Source: Chitinophaga pinensis (GTDB lineage Bacteria > Bacteroidota > Bacteroidia > UKL13-3). Taken from it: 37,166 nt of DNA. Of this stretch, positions 16,680-24,693 are shown piece after piece; the stretch's first letter is position 1, and every line of letters starts with the position of its first letter. The notes below the pieces were generated by a model. That model made no database searches and had not been told where the DNA came from. It worked only from the letters and a program-made list of their open reading frames with translations. The position numbers and the translations under genes were made by a program. The stretch spans positions 1 to 37,166 of the forward strand of contig CAMCEM010000011.1 of NCBI GenBank assembly GCA_945873755.1, written 5' to 3'.

Positions 16680-16752
16680 GAGCGAGTGCAATTTCGCTGC
16701 ATTCGCTCGCATCTTGCGAGTGAATGTTTTGATAAGCCTCTGGCTGATTTAC
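16680..16752 (+). repeat. Partial REP-like repeat copy downstream of the RAYT gene
   Basis: These 73 bases match the last two thirds of the 118-base unit found at 17326-17443, with only a few differences, in the same orientation. It has the end of the left palindrome arm, the full right arm GCTCGCATCTTGCGAGTG and the AGCC-TCT-GGCT block. Preceding bases (GCGCAAGCGC) are a separate small palindrome. Confidence 0.85.
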
Positions 16753-16759
16753 TCTCATT

Positions 16760-17290
16760 TCAAAATTGTATAACTTTTAAAGGACTATATATATTTGCAC
16801 TGCTATAAATATAATTTTCAGGTTCATTCACCAATCCTGCCCTTACTGGATTATTATGAATATAATCTATTTTTTGCTTAATAACATCATTCGAATATAA
16901 CAAAACGGGGTGAGTAGTATATTGCCAAAAATGATTTTTACTGTATTGTTTGTTTGCTTTTGCAAAATAATTGAACAAATATAACAACCACTCTTTTCGG
17001 CTTTCTTGCGGATTGTTTTCAATTGCTTTTATTATTTGTTTAGCACTATAACTTTTGAACCTTCCTAATAATTCGTTTAAATCTTTGTCTAGTCTCCTAC
17101 AAATTATATGAATATGGTTACTCATTATTACATAACTATATATTTCCAAGTTTTCATTTAATTGGCAATAAGCTAGATTTTCTACTAAAATATTTTTATA
17201 GTCAATCCATGTAAAAACATCAACCCAGCCTACTGTGGTTAGCGTTACAAAATATAATTCATCAGGAGTAGTTATTCTAAATTCACTCAT
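16760..17290 (-). CDS. REP-associated tyrosine transposase (RAYT), Y1/IS200-like HUH family
   Basis: 176 residues, a usual size for RAYT proteins. The HUH metal-binding motif is HIH (His59, His61) inside YVIMSNHIHII, and the catalytic tyrosine is Tyr143 in QKIDYIHNNPVRAG; both are hallmarks of the TnpA-REP group. FWQYTTHPVLLY is also typical. RAYTs cut and join single-stranded DNA at REP palindromes and are usually single-copy, domesticated genes. That fits here: copies of a palindromic repeat lie on both sides, with a tandem array directly upstream of the gene and a partial copy after it. The motifs are intact, so it may be active. Confidence 0.9.
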   Translation of the reverse strand: MSEFRITTPDELYFVTLTTVGWVDVFTWIDYKNILVENLAYCQLNENLEIYSYVIMSNHIHIICRRLDKDLNELLGRFKSYSAKQIIKAIENNPQESRKEWLLYLFNYFAKANKQYSKNHFWQYTTHPVLLYSNDVIKQKIDYIHNNPVRAGLVNEPENYIYSSANIYSPLKVIQF

Positions 17291-17325
17291 AAAATATTGG
17301 GCAATATAAAAATTAATTGGTTAAA

Positions 17326-17443
17326 TTGAATAATGGCGGGACGCCAATTAAACTCACACTCGCAAGATGCGAGCGAGTGCAATTCCGCTGCATTCGCTCG
17401 CATCTTGCGAGTGAATTTATTGATAAGCCTCCGGCTGATTTAT
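17326..17443 (+). repeat. REP-like repeat unit 1 (118 bp)
   Basis: First full unit of a tandem array. It starts TTGAATAATGGCGGGACGCC (a small GGCG-GGA-CGCC palindrome). It carries a 25-base arm at 17357-17381 that pairs with 17389-17413 at 24 of 25 positions around a 7-base loop, and then an AGCC-TCC-GGCT palindrome. Probable substrate of the adjacent RAYT. The open frames running through this array are repeat artefacts. Confidence 0.92.
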
Positions 17444-17561
17444 TTGAATAATGGCGGGACGCCTTTTAAACTCACACTCGCAAGATGCAAGCGAGTGCAA
17501 TTCCGCTGCATTCGCTCGCATCTTGCGAGTGAATTTATTGATAAGCCTCCGGCTGGTTTAT
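17444..17561 (+). repeat. REP-like repeat unit 2 (118 bp)
   Basis: Same length as unit 1 and nearly identical. Differences include GCCTTTT for GCCAATT near the start and a C-A change in the left arm (GATGCAAGCG for GATGCGAGCG) that is not compensated in the right arm. Confidence 0.92.
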
Positions 17562-17654
17562 TTGAATAATGGCGGGACGCCAATTAAACACACACTCTCC
17601 GCACTCGCTCGCATCTTGCGAGTGAGCATATTGATAAGCCTCTGGCTGATTTAT
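17562..17654 (+). repeat. REP-like repeat unit 3, shortened (93 bp)
   Basis: This unit has the leader and the right arm but lacks most of the left arm and the loop; the sequence goes from CACACTC directly into TCCGCACTCGCTCGC. The large hairpin cannot form in it. Confidence 0.88.
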
Positions 17655-17711
17655 TTGAATAATGGCGGGACGCCAATTAAACACACACTCGCAAGATGCG
17701 AGCGAGTGCAA
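17655..17711 (+). repeat. REP-like repeat unit 4, truncated after the left arm
   Basis: It has the leader and the left arm (CACTCGCAAGATGCGAGCGA) and stops at 17711, where an unrelated GCGTCCGCTTG repeat begins. With unit 3, which lacks the left arm, it looks like the outcome of deletion or recombination inside the array. Confidence 0.85.
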
Positions 17712-17714
17712 GGA

Positions 17715-17790
17715 GCGTCCGCTTGTATTTATTGCAAGCGGTTCGAAAGCAAGCGGACGCTTGACTGTTTAAAGCACAAGCGGACGCTTG
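17715..17790. repeat. Second palindromic repeat family (CAAGCGGACGCTTG)
   Basis: CAAGCGGACGCTTG, itself a palindrome around GA, occurs at 17750-17763 and 17777-17790. The inverse GCGTCCGCTTG occurs at 17715-17725 and can pair with 17750-17760. These 76 bases are much richer in G and C than the genes around them. They lie between the 118-base array and the dsbD stop codon. Confidence 0.8.
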
Positions 17791-17815
17791 CGCTAACAGG
17801 TTAATTTACTATTTA

Positions 17816-19888
17816 CTACTTGCCAAAAGCATTTTTCCCATCATCAAGAAATTTAACAAATGCTGCTTCATCAGTATCATAAAATCTTGGTCCTGAAAGT
17901 TGTTTTTCGTCTCCATCAATCACTATATATTGCGGTTGGGCAGAAAAATGGTATTTGGTAATTTGTAAATCGCTGTTTTGCTGTGCAATTGTTTTTTTAA
18001 CTTTACCATCCCTTGCCGAAGTGTACCATTCGTTTTCAGGTAATTCTTTTCTTTCATCGGCATAAAGCGAAACTATTATAAAATCGTTTTGAAGGCGTTT
18101 AAGCACTTCGGGTTTTGCCCAAACATATTCTTCCATTTTACGGCAATTAACACAAGCATGGCCTGTAAAATCAACAAATATTGGCTTGCCAGTAGCTTTT
18201 GATGCCGCTAAAGCTTCCTTGTAATCGAAATAACCAGTTAAACCATGAGGTAAATGAAGAAAATCGGAATGTTTGGTTTTGGGTTCTGAATTGTTGGATT
18301 GTTGAATGGTTGAATGGTTGTTTTCATTTCCAAGTATAAAATCTTGTGTACTCATAGGAGGCAATAAACCTGAAAGGGCTTTTAATGGCGCACCAAATAA
18401 GCCAGGAACCATATATAAACCAAAGCAGAATGAAATAATTGCCAAACCAAAACGTGGCACTCCTATAAAAGGCATATCGCTATCGTGACTAAATTTTAAT
18501 TTACCTAATAAATACATGCCCAATAAAAATGCAATTACAATCCAAATAGTTAAATAAATTTCTCTGTCTAATATTCCCCAATGGTAAACCACATCGGCAG
18601 TTGAAAGGAATTTAAATGCAAAAGCAATTTCAACAAAACCCAACACTACTTTAACCGAATTTAACCAACCACCGCTTTTAGGTAAATTTTGCAACCAACT
18701 AGGAAAAACTGCAAACAAAGTAAACGGCAAAGCCAAACCAAAACCAAAAGATGCCATGCCAAGCAAAGGTTTTAAAAACTTACCTCCCACGGCTTCTATT
18801 AATAAGCTTCCTACAACCGGACCAGTACAACTGAACGATACTAATGCTAAAGTAAAAGCCATAAAAAAGATACCCATAAAATTCCCCATGCTACTTTTTG
18901 AATCAATTTTATTTACAAAAGCATGTGGCAATGTTATTTCGAACATGCCTAAAAATGAAGCTGCAAAAACAAGGAAAATTATAAAGAATAAAATATTAGG
19001 AACCCAATGCGTGCTTAGCCAATTACCAAAATCAGGACCTAAACCAAAAAAGGCAAATACCAAACCTAAGGAAGCATAAATGCCAACAATTGATAATCCA
19101 AAGGTGAATGCTCTAGTAATTCCTTGGGCCCTAGTAGTGCTTTTTTTGGTAAAAAAACTTACTGTCATGGGTAACATAGGGAAAACACAAGGTGTAATTA
19201 CAGCAATTAAACCTCCTAAAAATGCTATTATTAAAAAACTTAAAAACCCTTCTTCTTCTTTTGGTACTGGTGCTTGTTGTATTTTAGCTTTACTTTTACT
19301 TGTGTCAATTACATTGCTCGTAGCTACTTTAATATTAGATTTATTGGTATCAACGCTTATTGCGACATTGTTTTTTTCGGTAGTTTTAGCATCTAATGCA
19401 GCCAATACTTTTAATCCTTTTAATTCATATTTTTGATCGTAAGGAGGCATACACATACCAGTAACTTCCGAACATTCTTGAAAATAAATATCAATAACAA
19501 CTTTAGGATTGGCTTTAAGTATTTTTATTTTTTGAATAAACTTAGCAGTACCTTTCATAGTACTTACTGTTCCTTTCCAAACCTCTTCGTAATGTTTGTG
19601 GCTGCCTATTGGCTTTGTTTTTCCAACTAAGGCATAACTGGCATCTTTTTTCCAAGTAAACTCTGCTGGTATTGGGCCTATAGGCTCCATATCGTTGCTA
19701 TACATGTACCAATCTTTTTCAATAACACTTGTTAATGAAACCTCTATTACATCGCCAACTTTTACTTCCGGTTTGTTACTGGTAATTTTCCAAATAGGTT
19801 CTTTTTTTAGTTGTGCTTTTAATACCGCAGGAAAAAAACTTAAAAGAAGTATTGTTAAAATTGAGAAATTTATTTTGGAAAAATTCAT
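17816..19888 (-). CDS. dsbD: Thiol:disulfide interchange protein DsbD
   Basis: 690 residues from ATG at 19888. The frame reaches 19915, but a -7 box covers that start, and a signal peptide begins right after Met at 19888 (MNFSKINFSILTILLLSFFP). The periplasmic N-terminal domain has the redox pair in ECSEVTGMC. The membrane domain carries TPCVFPMLPM and FSCTGPVVG, the two intramembrane cysteines. The C-terminal thioredoxin domain has CVNC (Cys579 and Cys582). It moves electrons from cytoplasmic thioredoxin to periplasmic partners. Between membrane and thioredoxin domains a short Asn/Ser/Gln-rich linker is encoded by repeat-like DNA. Its C-terminal end is echoed by the remnant at 16610. Confidence 0.95.
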   Translation of the reverse strand: MNFSKINFSILTILLLSFFPAVLKAQLKKEPIWKITSNKPEVKVGDVIEVSLTSVIEKDWYMYSNDMEPIGPIPAEFTWKKDASYALVGKTKPIGSHKHYEEVWKGTVSTMKGTAKFIQKIKILKANPKVVIDIYFQECSEVTGMCMPPYDQKYELKGLKVLAALDAKTTEKNNVAISVDTNKSNIKVATSNVIDTSKSKAKIQQAPVPKEEEGFLSFLIIAFLGGLIAVITPCVFPMLPMTVSFFTKKSTTRAQGITRAFTFGLSIVGIYASLGLVFAFFGLGPDFGNWLSTHWVPNILFFIIFLVFAASFLGMFEITLPHAFVNKIDSKSSMGNFMGIFFMAFTLALVSFSCTGPVVGSLLIEAVGGKFLKPLLGMASFGFGLALPFTLFAVFPSWLQNLPKSGGWLNSVKVVLGFVEIAFAFKFLSTADVVYHWGILDREIYLTIWIVIAFLLGMYLLGKLKFSHDSDMPFIGVPRFGLAIISFCFGLYMVPGLFGAPLKALSGLLPPMSTQDFILGNENNHSTIQQSNNSEPKTKHSDFLHLPHGLTGYFDYKEALAASKATGKPIFVDFTGHACVNCRKMEEYVWAKPEVLKRLQNDFIIVSLYADERKELPENEWYTSARDGKVKKTIAQQNSDLQITKYHFSAQPQYIVIDGDEKQLSGPRFYDTDEAAFVKFLDDGKNAFGK

Positions 19889-19912
19889 ATTATTATATTT
19901 AAAGACTGAAAG

Positions 19913-19920
19913 CAAATGTA
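19913..19920 (-). promoter_or_regulatory. -7 box of dsbD
   Basis: On the minus strand it reads TACATTTG, the same eight bases as the yceD promoter box, ending 24 bases before the ATG at 19888. No TTG -33 element is seen. It supports the shorter dsbD start. Confidence 0.5.
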
Positions 19921-19985
19921 AAAGTATTTTATTAATCTAAATTAAAAAATTTAATTAAAAAATCGTGCAACTTTCATTTCATAAA

Positions 19986-20018
19986 AAAACCCTAAGTTAA
20001 TATTAAGCTTAGGGTTTT
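19986..20018 (-). terminator. Terminator of the uppS-bamA-skp-skp operon
   Basis: AAAACCCTAAG (19986-19996) pairs perfectly with CTTAGGGTTTT (20008-20018) around an 11-base AT-rich loop. On the minus strand a T-run follows. It lies 19 bases past the second Skp stop codon. Confidence 0.85.
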
Positions 20019-20036
20019 GTAATGTTTTTAAAAAAA

Positions 20037-20606
20037 TTATCTTTTTGGTGTTACTACTGGTTTTGGAGCACCTTGAGGAGCAGGAGGTGGGTCAACCAAT
20101 CCTAACTTCTTTTTAACTAAAGTTGTTACATTATCGCCTTCGGGTTTATAAAGCATACCTGCAGTGTTGCTATCAAAAATATAAGTATAGTTTGATTCTT
20201 TTGCAACTTGGGCTATAGCTTCTTTGGCTTTTTCTACAATTGGTTTTAACAAATCTGCTTCTTTTTTACGGCTATCTTCTTGCGCTGATTGTTGAAACTC
20301 TTGAATACGTTCTTGTAATTGACGCAATTCTTTTTCTTTAAACTCACGCATTGTTGGAGTTAAAGTGTTTGCATTTTTTTCGTATTCTTCATACTTAGTT
20401 TTAAACTCAGCTTGCAACTTCATTAAATCATCTTCCAATTGTTTTTGATATTTTTCCATATCAGTATTGGCTTTTTTATATTCTGGCATGTTTACCATTA
20501 TTTCTTGTAAATCAACATAACCAATTTTTTGAGCATTAGCAACAAATACTCCACCGCAAAGTGCAAATACAATTGCCATTGCAAATTTTCTAACGATACT
20601 TTTCAT
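20037..20606 (-). CDS. OmpH/Skp-family periplasmic chaperone, copy 2
   Basis: 189 residues. A signal peptide (MKSIVRKFAMAIVFALCGGV through ANA) is followed by QKIGYVDLQEIMVNMPEY, the conserved start of OmpH/Skp. A long charged coiled coil (about 45-120) comes next, then a C-terminal segment NYTYIFDSNTAGMLY. The Pro-rich tail (DPPPAPQGAPKPVVTPKR) is distinctive. Skp binds unfolded outer-membrane proteins in the periplasm and hands them to BAM, which fits its place behind bamA. It is the last gene of the operon, 35 bases after the other Skp gene, and a terminator follows. Confidence 0.92.
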   Translation of the reverse strand: MKSIVRKFAMAIVFALCGGVFVANAQKIGYVDLQEIMVNMPEYKKANTDMEKYQKQLEDDLMKLQAEFKTKYEEYEKNANTLTPTMREFKEKELRQLQERIQEFQQSAQEDSRKKEADLLKPIVEKAKEAIAQVAKESNYTYIFDSNTAGMLYKPEGDNVTTLVKKKLGLVDPPPAPQGAPKPVVTPKR

Positions 20607-20641
20607 TTTTCTTTTATTTTATTTTTGTTTTTATATTTAGT

Positions 20642-21211
20642 TTATCTTCTAGGTTCAGGATTTTCCTGTTTCAATTGGGTCTTATTTGGTTTATCAATTG
20701 CTATGCCAAGTTCTGTTAATACTTCGTTACTCATGTCGTATTTTGAGTTGGTGTAAAGCATAACTACTTCCCCACCTTTTGCAAATATAAAGTCGTAAGC
20801 ACGGGCTTTAGCTACTTTTTGCACGGCATCATATACTTTATCTTGAATAGGTTTTACCAATTCTTGGCGTTTTTTAAATAACTCACCTTCAAATCCAAAT
20901 TTTTTATTTCTAAAATCCCTTAATTCTTCTTGCTTTAATTTTAATTCTTCCGCTTTTTTCTTTTTCATTTCATCGCTCATTAAAATTTGCTCAGTATTGA
21001 ATTCTTTTTCAGCTTTATCCAATTCTGATTGTTTTTTTTCTATTTCCTTTTGCCAATCTTCGCTCATAGCATCTAATTGCTTTTGTGCTGATCGGTATTC
21101 GGGCATTAAATCTAAGATATATTCAGTATCTACATAAGCAAATTTTTGGGCAAAAGCATTGTTGTTTAACAAAGCAAATGCCACTATAATTATAAAAAAT
21201 ATTTTTTTCAT
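20642..21211 (-). CDS. OmpH/Skp-family periplasmic chaperone, copy 1
   Basis: 189 residues, the same length as its downstream paralogue but clearly diverged. It has a signal peptide (MKKIFFIIIVAFALLNNNAF), then QKFAYVDTEYILDLMPEYRS, a long Lys/Glu/Gln-rich coiled coil and the C-terminal core RAYDFIFAKGGEVVMLY. It lacks the Pro-rich tail and ends in a short NPEPRR. Predicted to be a periplasmic holdase for outer-membrane proteins. It lies 40 bases after bamA. Tandem Skp genes behind bamA are common in Bacteroidota; the two copies may prefer different clients or form mixed trimers, which is inference. Confidence 0.92.
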   Translation of the reverse strand: MKKIFFIIIVAFALLNNNAFAQKFAYVDTEYILDLMPEYRSAQKQLDAMSEDWQKEIEKKQSELDKAEKEFNTEQILMSDEMKKKKAEELKLKQEELRDFRNKKFGFEGELFKKRQELVKPIQDKVYDAVQKVAKARAYDFIFAKGGEVVMLYTNSKYDMSNEVLTELGIAIDKPNKTQLKQENPEPRR

Positions 21212-21251
21212 AATAGTTTAATCTATTTTTTAAGTTTTTAGTATATCAAAA

Positions 21252-23762
21252 TTAAAACTGTTGTCCAATTAAAAAATGGAAATTTCCACCATTTACACCT
21301 TGTCTTAATGGAACCTCATCAATTCCCCAACCATAATCAAGCCCAATCATACCAAACATAGGTAAAAATATCCTAACACCCAATCCATAACTTCTATAAA
21401 GTTTAAACGGATTAAAATCTTTAAATTGTAATTGTGCATTACCAGCTTCTGCAAATACCAGAGGAAAAACCGTAGCTTGTGGATTTAATGAAATAGGGTA
21501 ACGTAACTCCATTGTAAAACGGTTATACATGGCAGCACCTTTTGGTGCAGTTTGCCCTGTAACGGGATCAGTATATAAAGGAGTTAAAGTGTTGTCTTGA
21601 TAACCTCTAAGTGCAATTAGTTCTCTGCCATCTAAATTAAATCCTGTTAAACCTGCTCCACCAACCCAAAAACGTTCAAACGGGGTAATGGCTAAATTTG
21701 AATTATATCTTCCAATTGCGCCAAAGTTTACTCGAGTCATAAACACTAAATCTCCGAAAATTCTGTTAAAAAATGTTGCATCAAACTTCCACTTGTGAAA
21801 CTCAAGCCACCTTAAATTACTATTTTCTGTATTAATACTGTTTGAAATAAGCGAATATGGAGGCGTTACTTGAACTGACAAAGAAATATTTGAACCTGTT
21901 CTTGGATAAATAATTTGATCGGTTGAATTTCTAACAATTGACATTCTAAAACTTAAATTATTAGAAACACCATTTGCAATTGATGAAATGTAAGGCTGAC
22001 CTGCCGAACTATATTTATGGTCGTATTGTTGTAAACTTAATGAATTATCTAATATAAAATAATCGTCTGGCCATTTCAATCTTTTTCTTAAACCAACTGT
22101 CACTCCAGATGTAAATAAACCTGTGCTTCTTCCATCATCAAGACTAAAACCATTTGATTGACGAGAATGAAAAACAGAAACACTTAACATATTTGGTTTT
22201 TTTCCTCCTAACCAAGGTTCGGTAAACGATGCAGAATACGATTGAAAAAATGTACCATTGGTTTGTGCTCTCAACGAAATTCGTTGTCCATCGCCACTTG
22301 GAATAGGATTCCAAGCATTGGCTTTGCTTACTTTTCTTGCCGAAAAATTATTAATGGTTAAACCCAAAGTACCTATAATCATTCCTGCTCCCCAACCGCC
22401 CGATAATTCTATTTGATCGTTGGCTCTTTCTTCTACTTTGTATTCAATGTCTACAGTTCCAGTTGTTGGATTTGGAACTGGATTTACACCTAATGCCTCC
22501 GGATTAAAGTAACCTATTTGGCTTAATTCTCTTAAACTTCTGGTAATGTCGCTTCTACTGAATAACTGACCAGGTTTTGTTCTTAATTCTCTTAAAATTA
22601 CATGGTCACTGGTTTTAGTGTTTCCTTTTACAGTTACATTATTTATTCGAGCTTGTTCACCTTCCGATATTCTTATTTCTAAATCAATGCTATCGTTTTC
22701 AATTAATACTTCAACCGGTTCTACCCTAAAAAACAAATATCCATCATCCATGTAAAGTGTACTTACATCTAACCCTTGCTGACTCATATTTAGTCTTTGG
22801 TCTAAAAGCGTTTGGTCATAAATATCGCCTTTTTTAATGTTCAAAACACTATTCAAAATTTCATCTTTGTATTTAGAGTTACCTATAAATTTAATATTTC
22901 TAAAATAGTATTTAGCTCCTTCGTTTAGAACTATTTTTATATTTACATTTTGATTAGTACCACGCCAAACTGAATCTGAAACTATTTGAAAATCCCTATA
23001 ACCCATACTCAGGTACTTTTCTACAATTCTTTGTTTATCTTCTGTAAAAAGATCGTCAATGAATTTTGATTTAGCTAAAAACCTTTTTTTCCATTTTGTT
23101 TCTTTCATTTGCCCCCTCACTTGCTTATCAGTTAAAGCAGTATTTCCATCAATAATAATATTTTCAATTTTTATTTTTGGTCCTGGTGTAATGAATATTT
23201 TTAACCGATTAGTATTTTTTACTGAATTATAATCAACCGTTTCAAATTTAACTTTGGTATCCGATCTGCCTTTATCGGCATAATATTTTTTAATTTCTCT
23301 ATCAATGGTAATGTACAAATTTTGATTAATAATTTGACCTGATTTGATTGTAAGTTGTTCGCTTATATCTTCAGCTTTTCCTTTTCTAATTCCAATAATA
23401 CTAAAAGTAGAAAGGCGTGGTTTTTCTTTTAATGCCATTTCAAGCCAAATTTTATCACCTTCAACTCTTTGAACTTTTAATTTTATATCGTCAAATAATT
23501 TTTGTTTCCAAAGTGAGTTTATCGACTTGGTTACATCATCAGAAGGAATTTTTAATTTTTGACCAACGGTAATGCCTGAAATAATTTGAATGACATTTTT
23601 ATCGTAATAGCTTGTGCCAGTAATCTCGTAACCTGCAACTATATATGTTTTAGCTGAACCGTAATCAATAATAGAATAGTTTGGTATTGAATCAAACTGA
23701 GCTAAAACTAAATTAGAAAAAGTTAATAGTATATATGCTAATATGGTTAATTTTTTTATCAT
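21252..23762 (-). CDS. bamA: Outer-membrane protein assembly factor BamA
   Basis: 836 residues: signal peptide (MIKKLTILAYILLTFSNLVL), then several POTRA domains (about 40-440; for example GNTALTDKQVRGQMKE and GNTKTSDHVILRELRTKPGQ), then a 16-strand barrel domain. The barrel includes the L6-type motif LRGYQ and ends in FHFLIGQQF with the terminal Phe of the beta-signal. It inserts outer-membrane proteins, including the T9SS and TolC-type channels encoded nearby. It lies between uppS (88 bases) and two skp genes (40 bases), an order typical of Bacteroidota. No other BAM lipoprotein genes are adjacent. Confidence 0.97.
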   Translation of the reverse strand: MIKKLTILAYILLTFSNLVLAQFDSIPNYSIIDYGSAKTYIVAGYEITGTSYYDKNVIQIISGITVGQKLKIPSDDVTKSINSLWKQKLFDDIKLKVQRVEGDKIWLEMALKEKPRLSTFSIIGIRKGKAEDISEQLTIKSGQIINQNLYITIDREIKKYYADKGRSDTKVKFETVDYNSVKNTNRLKIFITPGPKIKIENIIIDGNTALTDKQVRGQMKETKWKKRFLAKSKFIDDLFTEDKQRIVEKYLSMGYRDFQIVSDSVWRGTNQNVNIKIVLNEGAKYYFRNIKFIGNSKYKDEILNSVLNIKKGDIYDQTLLDQRLNMSQQGLDVSTLYMDDGYLFFRVEPVEVLIENDSIDLEIRISEGEQARINNVTVKGNTKTSDHVILRELRTKPGQLFSRSDITRSLRELSQIGYFNPEALGVNPVPNPTTGTVDIEYKVEERANDQIELSGGWGAGMIIGTLGLTINNFSARKVSKANAWNPIPSGDGQRISLRAQTNGTFFQSYSASFTEPWLGGKKPNMLSVSVFHSRQSNGFSLDDGRSTGLFTSGVTVGLRKRLKWPDDYFILDNSLSLQQYDHKYSSAGQPYISSIANGVSNNLSFRMSIVRNSTDQIIYPRTGSNISLSVQVTPPYSLISNSINTENSNLRWLEFHKWKFDATFFNRIFGDLVFMTRVNFGAIGRYNSNLAITPFERFWVGGAGLTGFNLDGRELIALRGYQDNTLTPLYTDPVTGQTAPKGAAMYNRFTMELRYPISLNPQATVFPLVFAEAGNAQLQFKDFNPFKLYRSYGLGVRIFLPMFGMIGLDYGWGIDEVPLRQGVNGGNFHFLIGQQF

Positions 23763-23850
23763 TTATTTTATACGAAAATAGGCTTAATAAGTTACGTAAT
23801 AATTACCTTTTAAAAAAGTAAAAAGCCAATTCGTTTCTTTTTATAATTGT

Positions 23851-24597
23851 TTAATTGTTGTTTAATTGCTCTGATGTTTTGCCAAATCGTCTTTCTCGTT
23901 GTTGATAATCCAAAATGGCATCGTATAAATCTGTTTTATTAAAATCGGGCCATAATTTAGGAGTAAAGTAAAGTTCGGCATAGGCTAATTCCCACAATAA
24001 AAAATTACTAATTCTTTGTTCTCCACTTGTTCTTATCATTAATTCCGGATTAGGCATGCCATTAGTCGACAAATGTTTATCGATTAATTGGTCATTGATA
24101 TCTTCTGGATTAATAGTACCTGATTTTACTTCGTTGGCAATACTTTTAATAGCATTTAAAATATCCCATTTAGAACTATAACTTAGTGCCAAAACCATTG
24201 TCAAACCATTATTGGTTTTAGTTGCTTCTATTGTTTCTAATAATTGTTCTTGACAACCTTTAGGTAAATCGTCCAAATTACCAATAGTAGTAAGTTTAAT
24301 GTTGTTTTTTTGAAGAGTTGGAGTCTCTTTTTTAATTGTTTCAACTAATAACTCCATTAAAGCATCCACTTCTTTTTGTGGTCTGCTCCAATTTTCGGTA
24401 CTAAAAGCGTACAAAGTTAAAAACTTTAAACCCAGTTCTGCAGCAGCTTCTGCGGTTTCTCTTACAGCAGTTACACCATTATGGTGTCCAAAAATTCTAA
24501 ATTTTCCAAAACCTTTAGCCCATCGACCATTTCCATCCATAATAATGGCTATGTGTTTGGGTAGTTTTTCTAGGTTTATATTATCTTTATTGGACAT
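23851..24597 (-). CDS. uppS: Isoprenyl transferase (undecaprenyl diphosphate synthase)
   Basis: 248 residues, full length. HIAIIMDGNGRWAK contains the catalytic Asp21 and the P-loop for the allylic diphosphate. TLYAFSTENWSRP and the C-terminal IRTSGEQRISNFLLWELAYA with ELYFTPKLWPDF complete the cis-prenyltransferase signature. It makes the C55 lipid carrier for peptidoglycan and other envelope polymers. As the first gene before bamA and the skp pair, it places carrier-lipid synthesis and outer-membrane assembly in one probable transcript. No exact promoter box is seen upstream. Confidence 0.96.
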   Translation of the reverse strand: MSNKDNINLEKLPKHIAIIMDGNGRWAKGFGKFRIFGHHNGVTAVRETAEAAAELGLKFLTLYAFSTENWSRPQKEVDALMELLVETIKKETPTLQKNNIKLTTIGNLDDLPKGCQEQLLETIEATKTNNGLTMVLALSYSSKWDILNAIKSIANEVKSGTINPEDINDQLIDKHLSTNGMPNPELMIRTSGEQRISNFLLWELAYAELYFTPKLWPDFNKTDLYDAILDYQQRERRFGKTSEQLNNN

Positions 24598-24693
24598 TTA
24601 TTGATTTTAACAAATTCGTACGAAAATAAGAAAATTGTTTGAATCAAAAAGGAGAAAAGGGAAGTTGATTATAAAACTAAGAAAATGTAGCTG

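Noticed and set aside
17326-17711. Possible CRISPR array
   Set aside because: Units are 93-118 bases, tandem and palindromic, with no unique spacers of constant length and no cas genes nearby.
17333-17804. Overlapping open frames of 78 and 117 codons
   Set aside because: They run through the 118-base repeats, repeat their own sequence and have no independent coding signs.
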